DNA of 64,000 bases. It comes from Planctomycetota bacterium (GTDB taxonomy: Bacteria > Planctomycetota > UBA8742 > UBA2392). Every line of letters starts with the position of its first letter. The stretch's first letter is position 1. This document shows positions 25,250 to 33,400 of this stretch, in pieces. The notes below the pieces were generated by a model that did no database searches, was not told the DNA's origin, and saw only the letters and a list, made by a program, of their open reading frames with translations. The stretch covers positions 26,685 through 90,684 of the forward strand of contig JADLAK010000018.1 of assembly GCA_020848275.1 (NCBI GenBank), read 5' to 3'. Both the position numbers and the translations under genes were made by a program.

Positions 25250-26845
25250 ATGAAGGCCGAACTGGTCATCCGTGGCGGAAAACGTGATGGTGAAGTGATC
25301 GGCTTGTCGCCGCACGGGCGCATTACATTCGGGCGCTCGCCGTCGTGCGACCAGCAATTCGTCGAAGAAAATATCAGCCGCACGCACTTTGCGCTCGAGG
25401 GCAAGGGCAGCTTTTTCCTGCTGACGGATTTGCAGTCGTCGGCGGGCACACTCGTCAATGGCAAGAAAGTCGCGTCGAAAATTCTGCACCCCGGCGATTT
25501 GATCACCGCGGGCCCGATCAGCTTCGATTTCAAGGCGCCCGAGGCGGTCTCGCCGAAGTTGTCGGCGAACAGCGCGATGCTGGTCAACGACCCGGCGATT
25601 TCGTCCATCAAGCTCGAAAAGAATTTCGAAGACGGTTCGTTTGCCCTTGGCGATAACGAAGTCGAGGACAACAGCCCCGCCAACGCACCGGAGCTTCTGG
25701 GCCGCGCGCGCAAGGCGCTGCAGACGATCTACCAGGTCGGCAACCTGATCCACACCGAGGAAAGCCTCGACCGCGTGTGCCACACGATTATGGACGTCGT
25801 GATGGACGTGATCAAACCGGACCGCGGCTTTTTGGTGATGTACCACCCGGAAGACAAGACGCTGGAGCCGATTGTCGTGCGTCGCCGCCGGCTTACGTCG
25901 GGCTCGGCGCGCACCAGTACGCGCATGCTGCGCGCCGTGGACGACGAGCTGCAATTGTGCAAGCCCGTGGTGTTGTACAGCATCAAGAAGGCGATGGCGG
26001 TGATCTCGGGCGAAGTCTTCCCTGAAACCGGCGACGCCAACAGCAAACACATCCGCAGCGCCATGAGCGTGCCCGTGCGCACCAACACCGACGTCATCGG
26101 CGCCGTGTACGTAGACAACGTCGACACGGAAGCGCCCTTTGCGGCGCACCACCTCGAACTGCTGGCAGCCATCGGCCGCCAGGCGGGCATTGCCATCCAG
26201 CGCGCGCGCTTGTTTGAGGACATGGAAGGCCTGTTCTATTCGTGCGTGCGCACGCTGGTGAGCAGCATTGAAGCCAAGGACCAATACACGCACGGCCACA
26301 GCGAACGCGTGACGGCCTTTGCCGTCACCATCGCCGAAGAAATGGCGCTGGACGCCGAGACGCTCGACAACGTGCGGCTGGGCGGGCTGCTGCACGACGT
26401 CGGCAAAATCGGCGTGGCGGAAAAGATTCTCACCAAGCCCTCGCGCCTGACGCCGGACGAAATCAAGGTGATTCGCCAGCACCCCGCGCGCGGCGGTGAA
26501 ATTCTCAGCCACATCCGCAACATCCCGGGCGTGATTGCGGCGGTGAAACACCACCACGAGATGTACAACGGACTGGGTTATCCCGACGGCCTCTCGGGCC
26601 AGGAGATTCCGCAAACGGCGCGCATCGTCGCGCTTGCTGATGCCTTCGACGCCATGACGTCGAATCGAAGCTACCGGCGTAATTTCGACGTCGGCGAGGC
26701 GGTGGCGGAGTTCACGCGCTGCTCGGGCGACCAGTTCGACCCGGAAGTGTGCGAAGTGATGATCAAGCTGCTGAAGGAAGGCCGCATTATCCCCTGCAAC
26801 GAGCTGTTCGCGCGCGGCATCGACGTCACCAAGAGCATCTATTAA
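25250..26845 (+). CDS. FHA-GAF-HD-GYP signalling protein
   Basis: The 531-aa product starts at ATG 25250. It has an FHA domain (about 1-95; FGRSPSCDQ, SRTHF), a linker, a GAF domain (about 165-325; ending IGRQAGIAIQRARLF) and an HD-GYP domain (about 335-525). The HD-GYP domain has the HD in GLLHDVGKIGV and the diagnostic HHHEMYNGLGYPDGL. HD-GYP domains usually hydrolyse cyclic di-GMP. The FHA domain implies input from Ser/Thr phosphorylation, the same logic as the sigma-54 activator at 9627. A two-gene DUF6941-like cassette follows 9 bases after the stop. Confidence 0.93.
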   Translation: MKAELVIRGGKRDGEVIGLSPHGRITFGRSPSCDQQFVEENISRTHFALEGKGSFFLLTDLQSSAGTLVNGKKVASKILHPGDLITAGPISFDFKAPEAVSPKLSANSAMLVNDPAISSIKLEKNFEDGSFALGDNEVEDNSPANAPELLGRARKALQTIYQVGNLIHTEESLDRVCHTIMDVVMDVIKPDRGFLVMYHPEDKTLEPIVVRRRRLTSGSARTSTRMLRAVDDELQLCKPVVLYSIKKAMAVISGEVFPETGDANSKHIRSAMSVPVRTNTDVIGAVYVDNVDTEAPFAAHHLELLAAIGRQAGIAIQRARLFEDMEGLFYSCVRTLVSSIEAKDQYTHGHSERVTAFAVTIAEEMALDAETLDNVRLGGLLHDVGKIGVAEKILTKPSRLTPDEIKVIRQHPARGGEILSHIRNIPGVIAAVKHHHEMYNGLGYPDGLSGQEIPQTARIVALADAFDAMTSNRSYRRNFDVGEAVAEFTRCSGDQFDPEVCEVMIKLLKEGRIIPCNELFARGIDVTKSIY

Positions 26846-26854
26846 AAGTGTGGC

Positions 26855-27217
26855 ATGAGCCACCTCGTAACCACGTTTCTCACCTGCCGCGCGATCCTGC
26901 AAGAGCAGGGCGAATATGTAATCGATCGCGTGGCGCGTCGATTTAGCAACCTGAATTTCAAAGCAAGTGCTTATTTTGAGATCGTCCCCGAAAAGGGTCC
27001 GTTGTCTTTTGATGTCCTGCTTCTCCTGCGTGACGGAGAGGACGAGGTTGTCTGGGGATCGGCTGTGGAACTGGTTTTGATTCAACATTCATCAATTGAA
27101 TTAACTACAATGATCGAACCGGAGGACCGCATAGAAAGCGGATCCTATGCGTTAGACCTGCTGATCGATGGCGAGCTTAGGCAAACGCGGCTTCTTTATC
27201 TGGATGCTCAGATATGA
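26855..27217 (+). CDS. Cassette 1, gene A: DUF6941-like small protein
   Basis: The 120-aa product is a predicted beta-sandwich: FLTCRAILQEQG at the start, FDVLLLLRDGEDEVVW in the middle and GSYALDLLIDGELRQTRLLYLD at the end. It resembles the gene A products at 44810 and 51575 in length, the central hydrophobic strand pair and the closing G-x-Y/F-x-x-x-x-x-x-G-x-L segment. I believe these belong to the DUF6941 group. Function unknown. It starts 9 bases after the HD-GYP stop and overlaps gene B by ATGA. Codon use is visibly less GC-rich than in the neighbours. Confidence 0.65.
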   Translation: MSHLVTTFLTCRAILQEQGEYVIDRVARRFSNLNFKASAYFEIVPEKGPLSFDVLLLLRDGEDEVVWGSAVELVLIQHSSIELTTMIEPEDRIESGSYALDLLIDGELRQTRLLYLDAQI

Positions 27218-27384
27218 AAGAACAACGAAAAATTGTCGGTCATATGACGCTGTCTTATCGTGGCGTTGGTCCCGACGGTCACGGCCCAACGACCGTAAAG
27301 AGAGTGCCGCTCTACGCTGGCCCCGGCTATGAACGGGCCACCGGCACCGGCAAGTCCAAGCGCCAACGCCGCAAGTCGGCCTGA
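27214..27384 (+). CDS. Cassette 1, gene B: 56-aa basic protein (not in ORF track)
   Basis: ATG overlaps the gene A stop (ATGA). The 56-codon frame starts MKEQRKIVGHMTL and ends TGKSKRQRRKSA. Gene B of cassette 3 (51946) is also exactly 56 residues and ends in a similar Lys/Arg-rich tail (SKRKKAA); gene B of cassette 2 ends AKRRKAG. The tight coupling and shared tail support a real gene. Nucleic-acid or ribosome binding through the tail is a guess. A strong terminator follows at 27401. Confidence 0.65.
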   Translation: MKEQRKIVGHMTLSYRGVGPDGHGPTTVKRVPLYAGPGYERATGTGKSKRQRRKSA

Positions 27385-27400
27385 ACGACCAAGGATGTTG

Positions 27401-27429
27401 AAACCCGTCGCCTTGGCGACGGGTTTTTG
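27401..27429 (+). terminator. Rho-independent-type terminator after cassette 1
   Basis: AAACCCGTCGCC, loop TT, GGCGACGGG, then TTTTTG. It shares the ACCCGTCGC stem core with the cysC terminator. It isolates the upstream HD-GYP/cassette unit from Ku. Confidence 0.88.
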
Positions 27430-27503
27430 TTTGGTAAATCGCTGCGGCGGTGAGCGCGTGTGTTAGCTACAATCGGGTTGTTGCCGGGCATAAGGAGACA
27501 GCC

Positions 27504-28373
27504 ATGCCCCGGCCAATCTGGAAAGGTCACATCAGTTTCGGTCTCGTCAGCATCCCTGTGGTGCTGATGAACGCCATTTCGCCGCGCCGCGAGCTGCATT
27601 TCACCATGCTCGACAAGCGCGACCACTCGCGCATCAAATACCAGCGCGTCAACGCGACCACCGGCAAGGACGTGCCCTGGCCCGAGATCGTCAAGGGCTA
27701 CAACACCGGCGACAATTTCGTGCTGGTGACCGACAAGGATTTCAAGAACGCCGCCGTCGAGGCGACGCAAACCGTCGACATCCTCGATTTCGTGCAGCAG
27801 GACGAAATCGACCGCATGTATTACGACAAACCCTTCCACATCGTCCCCGGCAAGAAGGGCGAGAAGGGTTACAGCCTGCTGCGCGAGGTGCTCGAGCGAA
27901 CTGGAAAGGTCGCGATCGGAAAAGTCGTGATTCGCACGCGCGAGCACCTCGCCGCAGTTTTCCCGCACAACGGCGCGCTGGTCTTGAACCTGCTGCGCTT
28001 TGACCACGAACTCGTGAAGTTGAAGGAACTCCATTTGCCTGCGCAAACGCTGAAGCCCATTAAAGTCAGCCCGAAGGAACTCGACGTCGCGAATCAGCTG
28101 GTCGAAGCGATGACGAGCAAGTGGAAGCCCGAAAAGTATCGCGACGAGTACTACGACAAGATGATGAAGTACATTGAGCGCAAGGCCAAGGCCGGCGGTG
28201 TGGAAGTGCCTCCAGAAGAAAAGCCGCAGCGCGAGGCCAAGGTCTACGACATGCTCGACCTGCTCAAGAAGAGCGTGGGCGACAAGCACGCGCGGCCGAA
28301 GATCGCCAAGGCCGCGCAACGCAAACGCGCCCCAGCCCGCAAAGGCAAGCTGCTTCGCATGCACGCGGCGTAA
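27504..28373 (+). CDS. ku: Ku-type DNA end-binding protein (bacterial NHEJ)
   Basis: The 289-aa product starts MPRPIWKGHISFGLVSIPV, the hallmark start of bacterial Ku. It continues with the ring-forming core (DFVQQDEIDRMYYDKPFHIVP, VIRTREHLAAVFP, LRFDHELV) and the C-terminal KWKPEKYRDEYYDKMMKYIERK segment. The tail is Lys/Arg-rich. Ku homodimers thread onto DNA ends and recruit LigD; ligD is not in the window. The ribosome-binding site AAGGAGA is 7 bases before ATG, inside the ORF-track start. Confidence 0.96.
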   Translation: MPRPIWKGHISFGLVSIPVVLMNAISPRRELHFTMLDKRDHSRIKYQRVNATTGKDVPWPEIVKGYNTGDNFVLVTDKDFKNAAVEATQTVDILDFVQQDEIDRMYYDKPFHIVPGKKGEKGYSLLREVLERTGKVAIGKVVIRTREHLAAVFPHNGALVLNLLRFDHELVKLKELHLPAQTLKPIKVSPKELDVANQLVEAMTSKWKPEKYRDEYYDKMMKYIERKAKAGGVEVPPEEKPQREAKVYDMLDLLKKSVGDKHARPKIAKAAQRKRAPARKGKLLRMHAA

Positions 28374-28400
28374 TGTGGCTGCGGTTTCCTAACCGCAGTC
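28374..28400. repeat. GTGGCTGCGG-type hairpin repeat after ku
   Basis: GTGGCTGCGGTTTCCTAACC followed by GCAG forms CTGCGGTT/AACCGCAG. It is one member of the dispersed family at 12307, 12901, 17660 and 61080. It may serve as a terminator for ku but lacks a T-run. Confidence 0.6.
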
Positions 28401-28443
28401 GTGGGCGAGCGGGTATACTCGTGCGGTCAGCAGGGGCGAACCT

Positions 28444-29067
28444 TTGTCCGACTATCCCCATCCGAACCGGAATTTTCCTGCGCCGCCGCGCCGCGGCGAC
28501 TTCCGTAAGCCGCTGAAGCGGCTTGCGTTGTCTTGGCTGATTCACTTTCTCGCATATGGCGGCGTCGCGTTACTGATCGGTTTTGTGCTCCAACCTACGG
28601 GAGCGTTCGGCTCGCCGTTTCCCATGCTGTGGGTCTTCCTGGCCGTCGCGTTTTCTGACTGCGTGCAGCCGCTGTCTGAAGTGATGAGCTGGCGGCGGGG
28701 ATGCATCATTCCGGCGCTCGCCGACAGTTACGGCATGCCGCTGGGCGTCGCCAAAGCCACGGTCGCGACTGATCGCAAGCCATGCATCGATTGCTGCAAG
28801 CTTTATTATGTTGTCGGTGGTCGTATGAAGACGATCACGGCGCTCGGCATTCCAGCCGGCATGCAAGTCCGGCCCGGGGACATCGTGTGGATTATTGAGC
28901 CCGTTTGGTGGGGGACGCCGCGTATCGTTTCCGGTGTCAACCTCGACGGAACCGCCGTGCCGCAGCCGACCGCCGAAGACCGCAAATGGTTGCTCGACGC
29001 CATCGCCGAAGCGCAGCACGCCGCCCCAACGCCAGCACCGGCAAACAAGACCGTCACCGCCTCTTGA
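28444..29067 (+). CDS. Membrane protein of unknown function
   Basis: The 207-aa product starts at TTG with AGGGG about 8 bases upstream. A basic Pro-rich N-terminus precedes two transmembrane helices (about 30-50 and 57-75; HFLAYGGVALLIGFVLQ, MLWVFLAVAFSDCVQPL). The soluble part contains a CIDCC cluster and a beta-like stretch, MQVRPGDIVWIIEPVWWGTP. The Cys cluster could bind metal. I recognise no family. It lies 48 bases upstream of recA on the same strand. Confidence 0.65.
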   Translation: MSDYPHPNRNFPAPPRRGDFRKPLKRLALSWLIHFLAYGGVALLIGFVLQPTGAFGSPFPMLWVFLAVAFSDCVQPLSEVMSWRRGCIIPALADSYGMPLGVAKATVATDRKPCIDCCKLYYVVGGRMKTITALGIPAGMQVRPGDIVWIIEPVWWGTPRIVSGVNLDGTAVPQPTAEDRKWLLDAIAEAQHAAPTPAPANKTVTAS

Positions 29068-29115
29068 GAAGCATTGTACGTCCGTTAGCATACGCCGACC
29101 GCTCGGAGAACACTC

Positions 29116-30189
29116 ATGGCCGTTAAAGATGAAGCCGCCGCACGCCGTCTGCAGGCCGTCGACATGGCCCTGGCGCAGATCGAGAAATCCCACGGCAAGG
29201 GCTCGCTGATGAAGCTTGGCGACCGCCCGGCCATTGAAATCCCGGGTATCACCACGGGCGTGCTTTCGATCGACCTCGCGCTCGGCGGCCGCGGGGTGGC
29301 GCGCGGGCGCATTACCGAAATCTACGGGCCGGAATCCAGCGGCAAGACCACGCTGGCGCTGCACGTCGTCGCCAACGCCCAGCGGCTGGGCGGGCTTGCG
29401 GCGTACATCGACGCCGAACACGCGCTCGACCCGGCCTATGCCAAGGCGTTGGGCGTGGACATAGACAACCTTTACGTCAGCCAGCCCGACAGCGGCGAGC
29501 AGGCGCTCGACATCTGCGAAACGCTGGTCCGCAGCAACGCGTTCGACACGATCGTGGTCGACTCCGTTGCGGCGCTGGTGCCCAAGAGTGAACTCGAGGG
29601 CGACATGGGCGACGCGCAGATGGGTTCGCAGGCGCGCCTGATGAGCCAGGCGATGCGCAAGCTGACCGCGGCGGTTTCGCGCGCACACACCGCGCTGATT
29701 TTCATCAACCAGATCCGCATGAAGATCGGCGTGATGTTCGGCAACCCTGAAACCACGACGGGCGGCAATGCTTTGAAGTTCGCGGCGTCGGCGCGCGTGG
29801 AAGTGCGCCGTGCGGCGCCGATCAAAGTCGGCGACGCGGTCGTGGGCCACGAGACCAACGTCAAGATCGTCAAGAACAAGCTCGCGCCGCCGTTCAAGGT
29901 CGCGCACGTGGAGATGATTTTTGGCGAGGGAATTTCGCGGCTGGGCGACCTGCTTGAGCTCGGCGCGCAAAGCGGCGTGGTGAAACGTTCGGGCGCGTGG
30001 TGGATTTACGGGCAGACCAAGCTTGGCCAGGGCAAGGACAACGCCAAGCAATTCCTGCGCGAGAACGCGGACATCGAAAAGCAGCTCGACAAGGAAATCC
30101 GCGAGGCGCTGGCGATGAACACTGCGAGCGGTGAACGGCAAGAAGCCAAAGCCGAAAGCAAAACGCCGGAACACAGCGGCAAACGTTAG
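29116..30189 (+). CDS. recA: RecA recombinase
   Basis: The 357-aa product is full length. It has the N-terminal polymerisation helix, Walker [11 protein letters not shown] (about residues 73-82), the catalytic Glu region [11 protein letters not shown], Walker [13 protein letters not shown], the L2-flanking segment [28 protein letters not shown] and an acidic/basic tail. It catalyses strand exchange and promotes LexA-type autocleavage. The 48-base leader has the SD-like GGAGAAC and no recognisable LexA box. A family 6 palindrome follows the stop. Confidence 0.98.
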   Translation: MAVKDEAAARRLQAVDMALAQIEKSHGKGSLMKLGDRPAIEIPGITTGVLSIDLALGGRGVARGRITEIYGPESSGKTTLALHVVANAQRLGGLAAYIDAEHALDPAYAKALGVDIDNLYVSQPDSGEQALDICETLVRSNAFDTIVVDSVAALVPKSELEGDMGDAQMGSQARLMSQAMRKLTAAVSRAHTALIFINQIRMKIGVMFGNPETTTGGNALKFAASARVEVRRAAPIKVGDAVVGHETNVKIVKNKLAPPFKVAHVEMIFGEGISRLGDLLELGAQSGVVKRSGAWWIYGQTKLGQGKDNAKQFLRENADIEKQLDKEIREALAMNTASGERQEAKAESKTPEHSGKR

Positions 30190-30196
30190 GAAACAA

Positions 30197-30261
30197 CTTA
30201 CACGGATGGGCAGGATAGACAGGATAAAGCCAATCCTGTTGATCCTGTCCATCCGTGTAAG
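30197..30261. repeat. Intergenic word palindrome, family 6 (GGATGGGCAGGATAGACAGGAT-type)
   Basis: Two 29-base arms (30197-30225 and 30233-30261) pair with only three mismatches around a 7-base loop. The left arm includes ACACGGATGGGCAGGAT and the right arm includes ATCCTGTCCATCCGTGT. It sits just after recA and could act as its terminator. Confidence 0.85.
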
Positions 30262-30273
30262 CTTTTAATTGGT

Positions 30274-30302
30274 TTGGCGGTTTGGCGTTTTGACGGTATT
30301 AA
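30274..30302 (+). promoter_or_regulatory. Candidate sigma-70-type promoter for alaS
   Basis: TTGGCG and TATTAA are separated by 17 bases. This would give a leader of about 130 bases before the alaS ATG at 30437. The leader has no obvious riboswitch; it holds a CCGTCGGCGGG stem near 30382. Prediction by eye only. Confidence 0.35.
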
Positions 30303-30436
30303 TGTGTGCATGAAACGCGCGACGAATATTTCTGGTTGGAGCGCCGAGCGGCGAGCTAGATAGCGGCAAACGCTATCGTCCTGCCGTCGGCGGGACAATT
30401 TATACGACCGCTCGCTGAGCAATCTGGAAGACCAAC

Positions 30437-33400
30437 ATGAGTACCGTCAATCACATCGAAGTGCGTGATCGTTTTTTGAAGTTCTTTGACCGCAAATTCC
30501 GCGAATGGGCCAAAGCCAAGGGCGAGGACCCGGCCAAGCTGCCGCAGATGATCCTGCCGGCATATTCGCTCGTGCCCGATGACCCGTCGACGCTCTTTAC
30601 CACGTCCGGGATGCATCAATTTAAGGATGACTTCACCGGTAACTTAAAACATGGAACCAAGCGCGCGACGACGTGCCAGAAGTGCATGCGCACGCCCGAC
30701 CTCGAGAACGTCGGCAAGACCGCGCGCCATCACACGATGTTCGAGATGCTCGGCTTTTTCTCGTTCGGTGATTACTTCAAGAAGGAAGCGATCGCCTGGA
30801 TCTGGGAGTTCTACACCGTCGAGATGAAGCTGAGCAAAGACAAGCTGCGCATCAGCGTCTATCAGGACGACAACGAAGCCTACGAACTCTGGGCCAAGCT
30901 CGAACCGTCGCTCAAGCAGAAGAACTGGATCTATCGCTTTGGCGAGAACGACAATTTCTGGCCCGCAGGTTCGCCCTCGCAAGGCCCCAACGGCGTGTGC
31001 GGCCCGTGCAGCGAAATTTTCTATGACCTCGGCGCGAGTTATGACAAACCCACGCTCAATGGAGCGGACGACCCGAGCAACAACGGCGACCGTTTCATGG
31101 AAATCGGCAACATCGTTTTTACGCAGTTTGAACGCAGCGGCCCGATTCCCGGCAAAGGCACGCTGACGCCGCTTCCTGCGAAAAACATCGACTTCGGTGG
31201 GGGTCTCGAACGCCTGATTGTCGCGCTCGAGAACGTACCGACGACGCTCGACACCAGCCTGTTCACGCCCGTACGCGAAAAAATGCGCGCGCTGCTCGGC
31301 AAACCCGCGCCGCAAGTCGGCGGCGACGAAAACGTGCGCGAAAAGCGCATCGCCGATCACATTCGCGCTTCAACGTTCCTGATTGCCGACGGCGTGGTAC
31401 CCAGCAACGAAAAGCAGGGCTACGTGCTGCGCCGCGTGCTGCGCCGCGCCTATCGCGACGGCAATAAACTTGGTTTTAAAGGCCCGTTCTTGCACAAGCT
31501 GGCGCGGCCGATTATCGACACGTTCGGCGATGTGCCGGATTACCGCAACCTGAAGGAAAATCCTGCGGCCATCGAAGGGGCGATCAAGCAGGAAGAAGAA
31601 GCCTTCGACAAAGTGCTCGCCCGCGGCCTCGAAAAGGTCAACGCGCTAATCGCCGATCTCAAGAAGCGCGGCCAGAAGGTTCTCGACGGCGCGCTCGCGT
31701 TTGATCTGCACTCGACCTACGGCCTGCCCGTGGACGTCACACGTGACGAACTCACTGAAGCGGGTTTCACGCTAGACGAACCCGGCTTTGAAGCCGCGTT
31801 CGACAAGTTCCGCGAAGACAGCCGCAAAGCCGGCGGATTCAGCGGCGAGGTTTTCGACAAGGGCTGGTTCGCGCAGCTCAAGGCCAAGGCCAGGCCGACG
31901 GAATTCCTGGGGTACCAGACTTCGCGCGCCGCGGGCAACGTCGTCGGCATTTCGCACAACGAAAATCTGGTCGATTACATCCGCGAAGGCAGCACGGCGA
32001 CCGTGATCCTCGACAAGACGCCGTTCTACGGCGAATCGGGCGGCCAGGTCGGCGACAGCGGTGTTTTGCAACTGCCCGGCGGCAAATTCATCGTTGCCGA
32101 TACCAAGAAGAAGGAAGATTACATCCTTCACGTCGGCAAACTCGAAAGCGGCAAGCTGTCCACGAGCGACACAGTCGAGGCGATTGTCGACGATGCCCGC
32201 CGCACGCAGATTCGCGCCAATCACTCGGCGACGCACCTCATGCATGCGGCGTTACGCAAAGTCCTGGGCGAACACGTCGTCCAGCGCGGCAGCGAAGTTG
32301 CGTCCGACCGCCTGCGCTTCGATTTCACGCACACCAAACCGGTGAGCTGGGACGAGCGCCGCGAAATCGAGCGCATCGTCAACGAGCAGATCGTCCACAA
32401 CGCCGACGTCTGCACCGACATCATGTCGCCCGACAAAGCCCGCGAAGCCGGCGCCATGGCGCTATTCGGCGAAAAGTACGGCGATCGCGTCCGCGTTTTG
32501 AGCATGGGCAGCATGTCGGACGTCCCGTCCGACGGTAGCGCGGGCTTCCAGCCCGCAAAGGGCGCATTGGACATCCGCGACCGCGGTTACCTGCCCCATT
32601 GGGAGAAGCTCGGGGCAACATATTTCGTCACCTTTCGTCTCGATGATTCACTTCCCGAAAGCGTCAGGAAGGCTCTTGAGTTCGAGCGCAAGGACATTGT
32701 GCTGACCGCCGAGCAAGTTGGCAGGCCCCTGTCGGAATCTGAATTGGATCGACTCGACCATCTGTATTCGGAAAAGATGGAGGATGTCCTCAATGCCGGC
32801 CATGGGGCGTGCCACTTACGCCGCGCCGATTGCGCGAAAATCGTTTCTGACGCATTCAAACACTTCGACAAAAAACGGTACGACCTCTTCGCGTGGGTGG
32901 TTATGCCCAATCACGTCCACGTAGTGTTTTGCCCCTATGACGGTGAAAAGCTTGCCGACATCATGCACTCGTGGAAATCATTTACTGCAAAGGAGTGCAA
33001 CAAAGTCCTGGGTCGTGAAGGAATCTTCTGGCAACCGGAGTATTTCGACCGGCTGATTCGCAACAAGGCAGAGTTCGCCAGGAAAGTCACGTACGTCGAA
33101 CAGAACCCTGTTGTGGCCAAATTAGGGAATTGGGATTGGGTCTGGACGTTCGAAATGCAAGCGGCCGGGACGGCCGCGCTACCTGCGGGCCAGAGGCCCG
33201 CGAATTCCGAGACGCCTGCAACACCTGCGGGCCTGAGGCCCACATCACGTGCGGCCGAGACGGCCACATCACAACGTCCGTTCTCGCGCGAACTTTGCGG
33301 CGGCACGCACGTCCGCCGCACGGGCGACATCGGTTTGTTCAAGATTGTGAGTGAAGGCTCATCGGCGGCCGGCGTGCGGCGTATCGAAGCCGTGACCGGC

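Larger units (their letters stand above)
32528..33280 (+). mobile_element. REP-associated tyrosine transposase (RAYT) element inside alaS
   Basis: The 753-base insert encodes a full Y1/HUH-family RAYT: GYLPHWEKLGATYFVTFRL at the start, the HUH motif in VMPNHVHVVF, the catalytic-Tyr segment EYFDRLIRNK, and YVEQNPVVAKL at the end. RAYTs are single-copy, IS200/IS605-related nucleases that act on REP hairpins. Hairpins flank it: one on the left (32540-32556) and four on the right (33161-33267). CGTCCG occurs at both junctions (32526-32531 and 33275-33280). Its own stop codon is absent and translation continues into alaS. A TTG at 32567 preceded by AAAGGG could serve as an internal start. It does not look like an intein: the block has no terminal His-Asn and no HINT motifs. 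Confidence 0.93.

Noticed and set aside
25226-27088. 620-aa minus-strand ORF
   Set aside because: Antisense shadow of the FHA-GAF-HD-GYP gene, rich in His, Ala and Val and without any domain pattern.
29068-29115. LexA/SOS box before recA
   Set aside because: No GAAC-N4-GTTC or CTG-N10-CAG dyad is present in the 48-base gap.
28570-30252. 560-aa minus-strand ORF
   Set aside because: Antisense shadow of recA and its upstream gene; recA is unambiguous.
32528-33280. Intein in alaS
   Set aside because: The insert is in frame but starts without Cys/Ser/Thr block A residues, ends without His-Asn, and matches the RAYT transposase family throughout.
32528-33280. Group I or II intron in alaS
   Set aside because: The insert is an open frame through its whole length with the host and shows REP hairpins rather than intron core elements.
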